NCBI RefSeq assembly: GCF_900187995.1
Contig: NZ_FZNZ01000015.1
Span: 1 to 64,000 of the forward strand
Source: Prevotella jejuni
GTDB taxonomy: Bacteria > Bacteroidota > Bacteroidia > Bacteroidales > Bacteroidaceae
DNA: 64,000 bases
Reading direction: 5' to 3'
Position numbers and translations under genes: made by a program. A model generated the notes under the pieces. The model was not told the DNA's origin, searched no databases, and was given only the letters and a program-made list of their open reading frames with translations. Numbering within the stretch: the first letter of the stretch is position 1; the number at the start of each line of letters is the position of its first letter. Positions 1-10,074 of this stretch are shown in pieces.

Positions 1-463
1 ATTATGATGTGAAAAATTATAACAGAATAATAAGTTATTAGCCTAATTAGCCCAATTGGACTAAATAGCCTAATTAGGCTAATAGGAATAAATTGTTTGT
101 AGACGACAGATAGACATCACACCTAATTACATTTATCATATAGTTTACCCCCCCCTTATAAAACAATCTTATTAGAGGTAGGCTTACCATGTATGTGGAT
201 TAATCTCATTCTATTAACAATCTACACATTTAACGGAAGAACCACAAATAAGGCTATGCTGATAATATCATAAGGATATGCTAAAGATACAATATGCATT
301 ATGTTGATAATGCAATAAGGCAATGCTGATAATATAAATAAGGTGTCAAGGAGAACGCAGGAGAGGGTTTAGAAGGGCAAGAGAAGGATTGTGTTTGTTT
401 ATTAATAATTATTAAATCTTTCCCCTCTAAGGCAATAAAGCTCATTATCTACTTGAAATTTAC
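1..463. other. AT-rich non-coding start of window
   Basis: I see no gene here. The stretch is AT-rich. It has short repeated units around GCCTAATTAGGC (about 69-80), a run of nine C at about 149-157, and two imperfect copies of a sequence containing ATGCTGATAATAT (about 255-335). It probably forms the upstream region of the small secreted protein gene at 495. Confidence 0.5.
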
Positions 464-471
464 TATCTTTG
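464..471 (+). promoter_or_regulatory. Bacteroidetes -7 promoter box
   Basis: TATCTTTG matches the Bacteroidetes -7 consensus TAnnTTTG. It lies 23 bp before the ATG at 495, a normal position for the promoter of that gene. Confidence 0.6.
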
Positions 472-494
472 TGGCTGACATAAAAGCATAATCT

Positions 495-806
495 ATGATA
501 AAAAAGATATTTACTCCTTTCCTTTTCACATTACTACTATCTGTTGGCTTCACCTCAACAGTACAGGCGCGCGCAGCGATAGACCTGATTGACTTAGATG
601 TTCAGACAATCTCTATCTCTGTCCTCGGCAACGTCTTGCATGTCGTTGGGGCCGAAGACGAACAGCTATCAGTATATAATGTGACGGGAGTGCGCGTGAT
701 GAGCGTGAAAGTTGATGGTGGCGATAAGCATTACACACTCAATTTCCCAAAGGGTTGTTATATTGTTAAGGTGGGCAACGTAGTACGTAAGGTCTCTATC
801 CGATAA
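495..806 (+). CDS. Small secreted protein with sorting-domain-like C-terminus
   Basis: A 103-residue protein with a clear N-terminal signal peptide (basic start, hydrophobic residues about 5-20, AQA-like cleavage region near residue 26). The last 45 residues resemble the type A C-terminal sorting domain of type IX secreted proteins: a beta-rich VYNVTG stretch, then GCYIVKVGN and a basic end. Almost nothing remains between signal and tail, so this may be a reduced secreted or surface peptide, or a free-standing tail domain. It is followed after 46 bp by an ECF sigma factor gene. Function is unknown. Signal peptide and fold of the tail are seen; type IX export is inference. Confidence 0.7.
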   Translation: MIKKIFTPFLFTLLLSVGFTSTVQARAAIDLIDLDVQTISISVLGNVLHVVGAEDEQLSVYNVTGVRVMSVKVDGGDKHYTLNFPKGCYIVKVGNVVRKVSIR

Positions 807-852
807 ATGGCTGATACGTCCACACACGTTCTTATCCGACATCTGAAGCGCA

Positions 853-1401
853 GTGTCCTCCCTTGATGAAGATGACGTGATTCGCTTGTTGGCGAGTCCT
901 GAAGGAAGACGGAAGGTTTTCCCCATGATTGTTGACCAGTACGGTGAGCCGCTGTACTGGAAGATTCGTAGTATTGTACTTACTCATGACGATGCCGATG
1001 ACGTGTTGCAAAACACGTTCTTAAAGGCTTGGAAGAATCTTCCTACATTCGAAGGACGGTCGAAACTGTCTACTTGGCTCTATCGTATCGCTATCAATGA
1101 GGCTCTTGATTTCCTACGTCGTCAGAAGGCTACAACGCTTGCCAGTGCTGATGCCGACCTGTCTATTGCCAATCAGCTCATGGCCGATGACTATTTTGAT
1201 GGCGATAGGTCGCAGGCTTTGTTACAACAGGCTATAGCCATGCTCCCCGATGTTCAACGTACGGTGTTCACCCTTCGTTACTATGACGAGATGAAGTATT
1301 CGGAGATAAGCGAGCTCTTAGGGACGAGCGAGGGGTCGTTAAAGGCATCCTATCATGTTGCTGTACAGAAGGTTACAGACTACCTGAAACGCAATGAGTA
1401 A
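853..1401 (+). CDS. ECF-type RNA polymerase sigma factor
   Basis: A 182-residue sigma-70 family protein of the extracytoplasmic-function class. Region 2 spans about residues 25-95, with [18 protein letters not shown] (core binding) and the [18 protein letters not shown] -10 recognition helix. Region 4 spans about 125-180, with a helix-turn-helix around [21 protein letters not shown]. The start is GTG at 853; an in-frame TGA lies just upstream, and a second GTG at 877 is possible. The gene is followed by a single-pass membrane protein and a Spy/CpxP-like secreted protein. That arrangement suggests an envelope-stress sigma factor with its own membrane-bound controller. Confidence 0.9.
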   Translation: MSSLDEDDVIRLLASPEGRRKVFPMIVDQYGEPLYWKIRSIVLTHDDADDVLQNTFLKAWKNLPTFEGRSKLSTWLYRIAINEALDFLRRQKATTLASADADLSIANQLMADDYFDGDRSQALLQQAIAMLPDVQRTVFTLRYYDEMKYSEISELLGTSEGSLKASYHVAVQKVTDYLKRNE

Positions 1402-1469
1402 TATTCTTTCCTTAATGATTAAACCATTTCCTCTTTCCGTAGTCTAAGTTATATCAAAGAAAAAACTTT

Positions 1470-1865
1470 ATGGAATCAACGAATCACTTACAAACACAAT
1501 ATGGCAATAAACGCCCTTTCACGGTGCCTGACGGCTACTTCTCTGACCTGTCAACACGTGTGATGGAGCAGCTGCCGGCTGTGGAACAGAAGGATACTAC
1601 ACACCCTACGACCGTTCAACACATCGCCTTCCGTTATCTTCGTCCGTTGGCTGCTGCAGCCGTGACGGTGGGTATCGTATTGGTGGGCTTCCTCTCTTAT
1701 CATGCGTTCGAGGGTCAGCAAGACGAGAGCGCATTGGCTGGACACAATGGGGCAAAGGCATCGACAGCACTATCGGCCACTTCAGAAGACGGATTCGACC
1801 AGGCTGCCGACTATTTCATGATTGACGAGTCGGATATGTATGCTTACATGGAAAACAATCAATAG
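1470..1865 (+). CDS. Single-pass membrane protein, likely anti-sigma partner
   Basis: A 131-residue protein with a cytoplasmic N-terminus carrying PFTVPDGYFSDLSTRVMEQLP, a short motif commonly seen in Bacteroidales proteins encoded just after ECF sigma factors. One membrane helix (about residues 57-77) follows, then an acidic, low-complexity outer part. It has no ZAS zinc motif of classical anti-sigma factors. Its position 68 bp after the sigma gene and its topology suggest that it holds or senses for the sigma factor. That role is inferred from context, not proven by a known domain. Confidence 0.75.
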   Translation: MESTNHLQTQYGNKRPFTVPDGYFSDLSTRVMEQLPAVEQKDTTHPTTVQHIAFRYLRPLAAAAVTVGIVLVGFLSYHAFEGQQDESALAGHNGAKASTALSATSEDGFDQAADYFMIDESDMYAYMENNQ

Positions 1866-1881
1866 AAAGGAGGATACTGAT

Positions 1882-2316
1882 ATGAGACTGAAAAGAATAA
1901 TCCTTATGCTTTGTCTTATCCTCAATGCCGCCTTTATCTGTGCACAAGGACGCTTCGACCCGAACAAGGTAAGACTTGAGACGCATAAATTCATTACAAA
2001 AGAGGCTAATCTAAGTGCACAGGAAGCGTCGCGCTTCTTCCTCATCTATGATGAGATGCGTAGTAAACAACGAGTCTATTTCGACCGACTCCGCACCCTT
2101 CATAACACCAAACCGAAGTCGACACGAGAGGCAAGTGACATCATAACAAAGTCGGATATGCTCGAAATACAATTAAAGCATATAGAACAACGTTATCATG
2201 TAGAGATGCTAAAGGTGATACCCGCCGACAAACTACTCCAAATATTAGAGGCCGAACGACGCTTCCATCGACAGATGTTCAGGAAGATGGCTGGAGAAGG
2301 AAAGGGTAGACGGTAG
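1882..2316 (+). CDS. Spy/CpxP-like periplasmic protein
   Basis: A 144-residue secreted helical protein. The signal peptide covers about residues 1-21, ending in CAQG. The rest is charged alpha-helix with LSAQEASRFFLIYDEM and IPADKLLQILEAERRF, resembling the LTxxQ-type repeats of Spy/CpxP envelope chaperones. I chose the ATG at 1882 because a strong AAAGGAGG ribosome site lies at 1866-1873 and the signal peptide begins there; an ATG at 1822 would overlap the preceding gene. It closes the sigma factor operon and fits an envelope-stress response. Confidence 0.75.
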   Translation: MRLKRIILMLCLILNAAFICAQGRFDPNKVRLETHKFITKEANLSAQEASRFFLIYDEMRSKQRVYFDRLRTLHNTKPKSTREASDIITKSDMLEIQLKHIEQRYHVEMLKVIPADKLLQILEAERRFHRQMFRKMAGEGKGRR

Positions 2317-2458
2317 AACCATTAAATAGGTTATAAGAAACAAGTAGATGTGATTTCAATGCCTTGACGGCCTGTGGTGGTGTGTAAGTAATGTTCCATC
2401 AGCTCTTTATGAAGCATTAGCAGACAGCAAGGCTACTCTTTATAAATGCTAAAAAGAC

Positions 2459-3976
2459 ATGAGACAGTTTAATTCTCTATTGAGATTATTGATTGCCGCA
2501 GTGGTGTTCATCGGGCTTAGCTACGCTACATCCGCACAGGCACAGCCTAAGAAACGAGAGTTCCGTGGTGCGTGGATTCAGTGTGTCAACGGTCAGTTCC
2601 AAGGACTCGGCACACAGGAGATGCAGCGTACGTTACGTTATCAGTTAGACGAACTAAAGAAGGATGGGGTCAACGCCATCATCTTTCAGGTGCGTCCGGA
2701 GTGTGATGCCCTCTATGCGAGTAAGTATGAACCGTGGAGCAAGTTCCTCTCCGGCCGACAAGGTACACCTCCTTATCCTTACTGGGACCCGTTGCAATGG
2801 ATGATCGAAGAGTGTCACAAGCGTGGTATGGAGTTGCATGCATGGATCAATCCTTATCGTGCTAAGACGAAGAACACCAACCAGCTTGCTGTCAACCATG
2901 TAGCCATAACCCACCCCGACCGTGTCTTCTCTTATGATGGACAGTATATCCTCAATCCGGCCCTACCTGAGAATCGCAATTACATCTGTACGGTGGTGGA
3001 TGATATCGTGAGCCGTTACGATGTCGACGGACTCCATATTGACGATTACTTCTATCCCTATCCGGCTGCAGGACAGACCATTCCCGACCAACAGAACTTC
3101 CAACTTGACAGACGAGGGTTTACGAATATCAATGATTGGAGACGTAATAATGTAGACCTCTTCGTCAAGCAGTTGGGTGAAACTATCCATCGTCGTAAGC
3201 CTTGGGTGAAGTTTGGTGTGTCGCCTTTCGGCATCTATCGCAACCAAAAGAGCGACCCACGCATTGGCAGTCGAACCAATGGTTTGCAGAACTATGACGA
3301 CCTCTACGCCGATGTCCTTAAGTGGGTTAACAACGGATGGATAGACTACTGTGTGCCTCAGCTCTATTGGGAGATTGGTAATAAGGCTGCTGACTATAAG
3401 GAACTCATTGGCTGGTGGAACCGTAATGCGGCTAAGCGACCATTATATATAGGTGAGGATGTGCTGCGCACGGTGAAGTTTGCCGACCCACAGAACCCTA
3501 ACTCTAATCAGCTACCAGCGAAACGTCGATTACATCAGCAGTCGGCTAACGTCAATGGTACTGTCCTTTGGTATGCGAAGTCGGTGGTCGATAACCCCGG
3601 TAACTACGGTACGCTCTTGCGCACGAACTACTGGCGCTATCCTGCTCTGCAGCCTTCTATGCCGTTCATCGATGATGATGCTCCGTCAAAACCTAAGCGG
3701 GTGAAGGCACGACATGAGGACGATGGCTATTACCTCACATGGAAGGCTCCAAGGGGAGAGGGCTGGAACGATGCTCCTTACCGATATGTTGTCTATTGTT
3801 TCCAACCGCATGAACCTATCAACCTCGACGACCCGTCGAAGATTGTCGCTATGCCTTACGAGAATAGACTGCGCCTCAACTATCAAGGTGGACAAACGAA
3901 ATACGTCTTTGTTGTCACTGCCCTCGACCGTATGAGTAACGAGAGTAGCGGAAAGAAAAAGAAAGTGAAGCTGTAA
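2459..3976 (+). CDS. GHL10 (DUF187) family glycoside hydrolase
   Basis: A 505-residue secreted protein. The signal peptide (about 1-28) is followed by a (beta/alpha)8-barrel domain of the glycosyl hydrolase-like 10 family (about 33-370). Typical motifs are REFRGAWIQCV near the start, GVNAIIFQVRPECDALY, MELHAWINPYR, and DVDGLHIDDYFYPYP at about 188-202, whose Asp residues are the likely catalytic or binding acids. The last 90 residues (from about 412) look like a fibronectin type III domain. Relatives such as YngK are thought to act on peptidoglycan-related or other polysaccharides; the substrate is unknown. A strong terminator overlaps the stop codon. Confidence 0.88.
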   Translation: MRQFNSLLRLLIAAVVFIGLSYATSAQAQPKKREFRGAWIQCVNGQFQGLGTQEMQRTLRYQLDELKKDGVNAIIFQVRPECDALYASKYEPWSKFLSGRQGTPPYPYWDPLQWMIEECHKRGMELHAWINPYRAKTKNTNQLAVNHVAITHPDRVFSYDGQYILNPALPENRNYICTVVDDIVSRYDVDGLHIDDYFYPYPAAGQTIPDQQNFQLDRRGFTNINDWRRNNVDLFVKQLGETIHRRKPWVKFGVSPFGIYRNQKSDPRIGSRTNGLQNYDDLYADVLKWVNNGWIDYCVPQLYWEIGNKAADYKELIGWWNRNAAKRPLYIGEDVLRTVKFADPQNPNSNQLPAKRRLHQQSANVNGTVLWYAKSVVDNPGNYGTLLRTNYWRYPALQPSMPFIDDDAPSKPKRVKARHEDDGYYLTWKAPRGEGWNDAPYRYVVYCFQPHEPINLDDPSKIVAMPYENRLRLNYQGGQTKYVFVVTALDRMSNESSGKKKKVKL

Positions 3977-3991
3977 GGCTTCACTTTTTTT
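3962..3991 (+). terminator. Intrinsic terminator overlapping the stop codon
   Basis: A perfect 10-bp stem, AAAGTGAAGC with GCTTCACTTT, encloses a 6-nt loop containing the TAA stop. It is followed by a run of T. The 3' end of the hydrolase gene is thus part of its own terminator. Confidence 0.8.
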
Positions 3992-4055
3992 GTGACAGGG
4001 TAGGGATAGGGTAAGGAGGATAAGGAGACAGGATAGGGTGGATAAGGGGACATGG

Positions 4056-4187
4056 TATGAGAAAGACATGGTAACAGATGAACAAGTTCTGGGAGTAACA
4101 GAGGGCTGAGATAGAACAGGGTATGAGAAAGACAGGGTAACAGATGAACAGGTTCGATGAGTAACAGAGGGCTGAGACAGGGACATG
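4056..4187. repeat. 66-bp tandem repeat, two copies
   Basis: Two adjacent imperfect copies of a 66-bp unit beginning TATGAGAAAGACA and containing GTAACAGATGAACA and GTAACAGAGGGCTGAGA. Partial related pieces flank it on both sides (about 4000-4240). No ribosome site or conserved reading frame supports coding. Confidence 0.7.
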
Positions 4188-4379
4188 GTATGTTTGAGAC
4201 AGGGACAAGGTATATTTGAGACATGGTAACAGAGGAATAGAGAACACAGGGCCATAGAAAGCGCTGGCCCTTCTGTCCCCTGCTGTTCAGGCCTACGAGG
4301 CATTGCCTCGTAGCTCTCCCTCCGTCCGTTTGTCGTCCCTTCTCCTTCTTTCAGCAGGCCAGTAGGGGTAACCTCACAT

Positions 4380-5410
4380 ACTAACTACCAGTTGGCCCCT
4401 CCCCCTTCCCCTCCCCCGAAGGGAAGGGGAGTGATCACCGAGATACCCCTATAGGTTAGAGGCCCCTCCCCCGTCCCCTCCCCCAAAGGGAAGGGGAGTA
4501 ATCACCGAGATACCCCTATAGAGTGGATGTAAGCATCGTTATGTCCCTTATTAGTATCTACAATAGCTGTAACGCTCTGTGTTCTCTGTATGCCGGAGGC
4601 GTTCTGTGGACTCGAGCTGTGCGCCAAAAGGCTCAGTGAACTCTGTGTGCTCTGTGAGAGAAAAACCTATCCACACACACATACAATGTTCTTTTTCTCA
4701 CAGAACTACACAGAAGAACAGAATACGCAAGGTTCACAGAGACATTAAGTCAACCGATAACACAGAGCGTTACAGCCAACAGAAGCCTCACCCCCAGCCC
4801 CTCTCCGAATGGAGAGGGGAGTGATCACCGAGATACCCCTACATATCCTCCAGATGTTTAGCAGCCCATTTCCTATCAGTAGCAGGCCAAAAGGGGTAAC
4901 CTCACATACCCCTCCCCTCTCCATTCGGAGAGGGGCTGGGGGTGAGGCCTCTGTGTTCTCTGTATGCCGGAGGCGTTCTGTGGACTCGAGCTGTGCGCCA
5001 AAAGGCTCAGTGAACTCTGTGTGCTCTGTGAGAGAAAAACCTATCCACACACACATACAATGTTCTTTTTCTCACAGAACTACACAGAAGAACAGAATAC
5101 GCAAGGTTCACAGAGACATTAAGTCAACCGAAAACACAGAGCGTTACAGCTAATGTTAGTTGAAAGACCTCTGTGTTCTCTGTATGCCGGAGGCGTTCTG
5201 TGGGTTCGAAACGTTGGTAGGAAAGTTCTGTTAAATCTGTGAGTTCTGTGAGAGAAAGAACTATCCAAGAACCGTGTTAGCAGCCCAATAGGGGTAACCT
5301 CACATATCACTCCCCTCTCCATTCGGAGAGGGGTTGGGGGTGAGGCCAGTAGGGGTTGGGGGTGAGGCCGGCTGAGGCTGGGACTGAGGCCGATTAGGGC
5401 TTGGACTGAA
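4380..5410. repeat. Mosaic of dispersed repeat families A, B and C
   Basis: No gene is supported. The stretch is built from three repeat families seen in many gaps of the window. Family A is GC-rich with a CCCCTCCC/GGGAGGGG hairpin and the flank TGATCACCGAGATACCCCTA or AGGGGTAACCTCACATA (about 4390-4520, 4790-4945, 5280-5350). Family B contains TCTGTATGCCGGAGGCGTTC and CTCTGTGAGAGAAA (about 4570-4670, 4950-5040, 5160-5260). Family C contains CACAGAGACATTAAGTCAAC (about 4690-4775, 5070-5150). The blocks at about 4575-4775 and 4955-5150 are near-identical duplicates. Apparent reading frames here follow the repeats, not genes. Confidence 0.85.
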
Positions 5411-5481
5411 CCCATCTCCCTTCTGTCCAAAAAAAATACCCAAACATTACCTGAAAAGGGGCTGGAAACGGAAAAAATGTT

Positions 5482-5489
5482 TATCTTTG
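5482..5489 (+). promoter_or_regulatory. -7 promoter box of TonB receptor gene
   Basis: TATCTTTG matches TAnnTTTG, 23 bp before the receptor ATG at 5513. Confidence 0.65.
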
Positions 5490-5512
5490 TAGCCTAAACA
5501 AATTAATATCTT

Positions 5513-8038
5513 ATGAACAAACCATTATTATTGGCTGCCATCTGGCTGTCCCCCTTGATGCTATATGCACATGACACGGCTGGGAGAAGTCATACAAACC
5601 CGACGAATAAGACGATGGTCATGACGAATAAGGAGATGGTCGTGACGACAAGCGAACCTACTGATGAGGACAAGGGGCGGCGACGTTTCACACTGAGTGG
5701 ATATGTTAAGGACCGCAATGGGGAACCGCTTATCAACGCCACTGTCTATGACCTCACCACACGACAGGGTACGATGACGAACGCATACGGCCATTTCTCA
5801 CTCACACTGACCGAGGGCAACCATGAAATAAGATGTAGTTACGTGGGTTATAAGACGCTGACTGATGCGGTGACGCTCACGGCCAATCGAAACTATGACA
5901 TCACGCTGCAGAACGATGCAGAGCTTACTGAGGTGGTGGTAACGACCGACTTGAACTCGCCACTACTGAAGACGCAGACAGGTAAGCTCTCTCTCTCACA
6001 GAAAGACATCATGACTGAGTACGCACTGATGAGTAGTCCTGACGTTATCAAGACCTTACAGCGTACGAGTGGAGTAGCGGAAGGAATGGAGCTGACCAGC
6101 GGTCTCTATGTACATGGCGGTAATAACGATGAAAACCTCTTCTTACTCGACGGTACACCGCTCTATCATACCAATCACACCTTAGGTCTCTTCTCTTCGT
6201 TCAACGTAGATGTAGTGAAGAACGTAGACTTCTATAAGAGTGGTTTCCCTGCCCGTTATGGCGGTAGACTATCGAGTGTCACGGATGTGCGCACGGCCGA
6301 TGGCGACCTCTATCACATACACGGCAGCTACCGTATCGGCCTTTTAGACGGTTCAGTCCACCTTGAAGGACCCCTCAGAAAGGGCAAGACCTCCTATAAC
6401 ATTGGCATACGACGCAGTTGGTTAGACCTCCTCACACGACCTGCCTTTGCGATTATTAATAGTCGGAGAGACAACGAAGACAAGGTTAGTATGGCTTATT
6501 TCTTCCATGACATGAACCTGAAACTGACCAACATCTTCAACGAACGCTCGCGAATGTCGCTGAGTGTCTACTCTGGTGAAGACCGTTTAGACGCAAAGGA
6601 CGAGTGGGGCGACCACCGAGACGACAATGGATACGGTGAATACGACATATATAAGAACTCCTTCCACTGGGGTAACTTCAATGCTGCCTTAGATTGGAAC
6701 TACCAGTTCTCACCGAAGCTCTTCGCTAATTTCACTGCCTTCTACACTCATAACCGTTCGTCGGTAAGTAGCTCGGACGAGTGGACGGTGAGGCGTTCTG
6801 ATGGTAAGGACCAGTTGACAACGACCTCGCATGGCTACCGCTCGGCTATCGATGACATCGGCTATCGGGCCGCCTTCGACTTCCGACCCACGCCTCGTCA
6901 CCACATCCTCTTCGGTCAGGAGTACACCTACCATCGCTTCCAACCACAGACATTCAACCGCTTCGACGGCTATCAAGGCGGTCGAGAAGAGAAGGGTGAC
7001 ACGATAGCCATCCATAGTCATAACAAGAATATCGCCCACCAAGTGACGCTCTATGCCGAGGACGAGATGACGCTCAACGAACGATGGAGCGTCAATGGTG
7101 GATTGAACGTAGACCTGTTCAGTATCAGCGGTAAGACCTTCTCAACGCTTAGCCCTCGTCTGTCGATGAAGTTCCAACCCTCCGACCGCCTGTCGTTCAA
7201 GGCCAGCTACACCCTTATGAGCCAATTTGTGCATAAGATAGCGAACTCTTTTCTCGACCTCCCAACCGACTATTGGGTGCCTACCACAGCTCGCCTCCAT
7301 CCTATGCGGGCTTGGCAGTTGGCTGCCGGAGCTTATCTGAAACCGAATGCTCACTGGTTGCTGACCTTAGAGGGCTATTATAAACACTCAAGTCATATCC
7401 TTCAGTATGCCAGCTGGGCTGGATTAGAGCCGCCTGCAGCCAACTGGGACTATATGGTAATGGAGGGAGAAGGACGTTCGTATGGCGTTGAGTTGGATGC
7501 CGACTACACCATCGCCAACTTTGCCCTGCATGGTTCTTACACCCTCTCATGGGCCGAGAAGAAGTTTGATGACTTCCATAACGATTGGTACTATGATAAG
7601 TTTGACAACCGACACCGCCTTACGCTCAGTGGAAGATGGAACATTACGAAGAAGATTTCGGCCTTCGCTGCATGGACGTTCCATACGGGTAACCGCATGA
7701 CTGTCCCTACTCAGTATATCGGTCTGCCAACGGTTCCGGCACAGACTGGCGGGGGCATCACCTTTACCTCGCCCGATGACAATCTCTTAAACTTTGCTTA
7801 CGAGCAGCCTAACAACGTTGTCTTGCCGGCTTATCACCGTTTAGACTTAGGCATAGACTTCCGTCATACCACCAAGAAGGGGCACGAGCGCATCTGGAAC
7901 ATTAGTCTCTATAATGCTTATTGTCATCTGAACTCACTCTGGGTGCGTGTGAAAGTCAATAGTGAAAACAAGATTATGATAAAGAATAACGCCTTTATCC
8001 CAGTGATACCGTCCTTTAGTTACACCATAAAATTTTAA
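5513..8038 (+). CDS. TonB-dependent receptor
   Basis: An 841-residue outer-membrane transporter. The signal peptide (about 1-21) is followed by a carboxypeptidase-regulatory-like domain (about 58-145, GYVKDRNGEPLINATVYD). A plug domain comes next (about 150-270, with VIKTLQRTSGVAEGMELTSG, YVHGGNNDENLFLLDGTPLYH and GFPARYGGRLSSV). The rest is a 22-strand-type beta-barrel ending in an aromatic-terminated strand, FSYTIKF. The receptor would take up a ligand with TonB energy; the ligand is not evident. The next gene, 9 bp on, encodes a DUF4249 lipoprotein, a common partner of this receptor type. It has no SusD partner, so a polysaccharide locus is unlikely. Confidence 0.9.
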   Translation: MNKPLLLAAIWLSPLMLYAHDTAGRSHTNPTNKTMVMTNKEMVVTTSEPTDEDKGRRRFTLSGYVKDRNGEPLINATVYDLTTRQGTMTNAYGHFSLTLTEGNHEIRCSYVGYKTLTDAVTLTANRNYDITLQNDAELTEVVVTTDLNSPLLKTQTGKLSLSQKDIMTEYALMSSPDVIKTLQRTSGVAEGMELTSGLYVHGGNNDENLFLLDGTPLYHTNHTLGLFSSFNVDVVKNVDFYKSGFPARYGGRLSSVTDVRTADGDLYHIHGSYRIGLLDGSVHLEGPLRKGKTSYNIGIRRSWLDLLTRPAFAIINSRRDNEDKVSMAYFFHDMNLKLTNIFNERSRMSLSVYSGEDRLDAKDEWGDHRDDNGYGEYDIYKNSFHWGNFNAALDWNYQFSPKLFANFTAFYTHNRSSVSSSDEWTVRRSDGKDQLTTTSHGYRSAIDDIGYRAAFDFRPTPRHHILFGQEYTYHRFQPQTFNRFDGYQGGREEKGDTIAIHSHNKNIAHQVTLYAEDEMTLNERWSVNGGLNVDLFSISGKTFSTLSPRLSMKFQPSDRLSFKASYTLMSQFVHKIANSFLDLPTDYWVPTTARLHPMRAWQLAAGAYLKPNAHWLLTLEGYYKHSSHILQYASWAGLEPPAANWDYMVMEGEGRSYGVELDADYTIANFALHGSYTLSWAEKKFDDFHNDWYYDKFDNRHRLTLSGRWNITKKISAFAAWTFHTGNRMTVPTQYIGLPTVPAQTGGGITFTSPDDNLLNFAYEQPNNVVLPAYHRLDLGIDFRHTTKKGHERIWNISLYNAYCHLNSLWVRVKVNSENKIMIKNNAFIPVIPSFSYTIKF

Positions 8039-8047
8039 GTTCTGAAC

Positions 8048-9142
8048 ATGAGAAAGATATATCTTTTCCTTCTCCTCGCCTTGTTGATGACAGGGTGTAA
8101 GGACGATTTCAGTGTTAGCAACCTCCCCGATGCGAAGCCAAAGATGGTGGTCTATTGTATGCCTTCTACTGCCGATACCACCTATATCACCGTCTTGCGG
8201 AGTGTTCCCTTGAAGCAATATAATGCGGCACAACCGAATGTTCTTATCGACAATGCTACCATCAGCTATCAACTCAACGGACAGTCGTTGCCTGTGACGG
8301 CCGTGGGACAAGGACGATACTATGTTGTCGGACAGCAGAAGGCGGGTGATAAGGTGCACTTACAGGTAGAGGCGCAGGGCTTGGAGACGGTTGAGTCGAC
8401 AACTGAGATACCTCAACCAGTCGCCATCAGCAGTACTTCTACACGTATGGTGAGGATGAAGGAAGATCCCTCATCCTACTTGCGAGACTTCCTGCAGGTG
8501 CAGGCCACCTTCACCGACCCTGCTCAGTCGCACGACTACTATGCTGTGCGTGTCAAGATAAAACGTCTGATGAGCTGTCGTATCGACTGTTTCCGTAGGG
8601 ACATTGTGGGCGACTTTAACGAGGTGGCTACCTTCTTCGACTATGATAACTACTTACAGGTGCGACAGAACGAACAGTGGGATTCGGTGGCGGTCAACTA
8701 CCTCTTGCAGGAGGATGACATACCTATCTATACGGCAAGTGAACCTTTACTCAACCCATTGTCGGACATTGACGATGATTTCGACTTTAGTAGTGACTTC
8801 TATCAGGACTTCTATATCTTCGATGACGCTACGATCAACGGCAGAGAATACACGCTCCACCTGAACGTTCAACCCAACACTGCGTTGATGAACCTCTCTG
8901 ATGAGGCTCTGAAAGAGATGAAGGAACGCTACGGAATAGAGCAGGGTTTCATATTAGAGTTCTATCACCTCACACCCGAATACTACCGTTTCCTACAAGC
9001 GTTAAACGATGTCTCTAACAATTCCCTTGCCCAGGCAGGTCTCTCCTCAATCCGTACTACCTACAGCAATGTCCTCAATGGTATGGGTATCTGTGCTGCT
9101 TATAACCTCCCGAAGGGTACGTGGGTGAGGTTGAAGAGGTGA
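8048..9142 (+). CDS. DUF4249 family lipoprotein
   Basis: A 364-residue lipoprotein with a type II signal peptide: hydrophobic core, then LLMTGC with the lipidated Cys near residue 17. The rest matches the DUF4249 pattern, an early immunoglobulin-like strand region (KPKMVVYCMPS, TTYITVLRSVPL) followed by a beta-rich body. DUF4249 proteins are encoded beside TonB receptors in Bacteroidetes and are thought to be periplasmic or surface accessory proteins; the exact job is unknown. The 9-bp gap after the receptor stop indicates one operon. Confidence 0.88.
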   Translation: MRKIYLFLLLALLMTGCKDDFSVSNLPDAKPKMVVYCMPSTADTTYITVLRSVPLKQYNAAQPNVLIDNATISYQLNGQSLPVTAVGQGRYYVVGQQKAGDKVHLQVEAQGLETVESTTEIPQPVAISSTSTRMVRMKEDPSSYLRDFLQVQATFTDPAQSHDYYAVRVKIKRLMSCRIDCFRRDIVGDFNEVATFFDYDNYLQVRQNEQWDSVAVNYLLQEDDIPIYTASEPLLNPLSDIDDDFDFSSDFYQDFYIFDDATINGREYTLHLNVQPNTALMNLSDEALKEMKERYGIEQGFILEFYHLTPEYYRFLQALNDVSNNSLAQAGLSSIRTTYSNVLNGMGICAAYNLPKGTWVRLKR

Positions 9143-9164
9143 GTATAGGCTTGGCTCCAGCTGG

Positions 9165-9790
9165 CCCCTCGTCTGTCTCCGGCTGGCCCCTCCCCCTTCC
9201 CCTCCCCCGCAGGGAGGGGAGTGAAATGTGAGGTTACCCCTACTGGCTTGCTAACACGGTTCTTGGGTATTTTTTTCTCTCACAGAGGGTATTTGTTTCT
9301 TTCATGGAGGGTATTTGTTTCTCTCACAGAACTCACAGATTTAACAGAGCGTTTTTGGCGCACATTTCGAACCCACAGAAGGCCTTCGGCATACAGAATT
9401 CACAGAACGTTTCAGCTAAAGGTGGCTGTAAGGTTCTGTGAAATCGGTTGACTTAATGTCTCTGTGAAACCTTGTGTATTCTGTTCATCTGTGTAATTCT
9501 GTGAGAAAGAGAATACACCCACCCTATGAGATAACACACAAGCAACTCACTGGGGAGTATTATCTCTCACAGAGCACACAGAGTTCACGGAGCTTTTTGG
9601 CGCACATTTCGAGCCCACAGAAGGCCTCCGGCATACAGAGTACACAGAGCGTTTCAGCTATTGTAGATACTAATAAGGGACATAACGAAGCTTACATCCA
9701 CTCTATAGGGGTATCTCGGTGATTACTCCCCTTCCCTTCGGGGGAGGGGACGGGGGAGGGGCCAGCTGGGGAAGGGGGAGGGGCCGATGG
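9165..9790. repeat. Mosaic of families A, B and C, mostly inverted
   Basis: Family A copies lie at about 9170-9245 and 9700-9785. Family B (about 9290-9420 and 9560-9660) and family C (about 9430-9515) lie between them, mainly in the opposite orientation to the 4.4-5.4 kb block. The run CAGAAGGCCTCCGGCATACAGA is the reverse of the family B core. No coding sequence is supported. Confidence 0.82.
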
Positions 9791-9844
9791 CTGTTAGTGT
9801 AAAGTTTTTTCGCTAATCATTCCCTCCTCCATTCAAGAAGGGGC

Positions 9845-9950
9845 TGTGCTTGAAGCAAGAAGAGGCCCTTCTACGTTTAAGAACATGCCTTTCAACGTTC
9901 AAGAAGGGCGTCTTCTCGATGCAAGAAGGGCATGTTCTTAAACGCTGTAT
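9845..9950. repeat. Family D repeat array (AAGAAGGGC type)
   Basis: Four to five short, partly inverted units of about 20-25 bp. They combine AAGAAGGGC, its complement GCCCTTCTT, and TTTAAGAACATGCC. The same units recur near 16.4, 27.8, 38.1, 49.4 and 52.4 kb. Neighbouring units can pair into hairpins. Confidence 0.7.
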
Positions 9951-10074
9951 GTAATAGGCTGATTCCTTGTGGGTTATGAGTTTGGCAGAGGAAGATGATT
10001 CGCTATTGTATTGTGGGTGGTTAGTAGAGTGTGATGTAATGTTTTTTGATGACTTTATAAACTCGTTGGAATTT

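Noticed and set aside
3686..4303. Minus-strand frames of 88-205 codons over the 3' end of the GHL10 gene and the 66-bp repeat
   Set aside because: They consist of repeated low-complexity words (PCHVS, LFICY), overlap a strong terminator and lack ribosome sites.
4579..5430. Frames of 80-114 codons in the repeat mosaic, with identical translations in two places
   Set aside because: The similarity is at DNA level over families A-C in all frames; no start signals and no constant frame are present.
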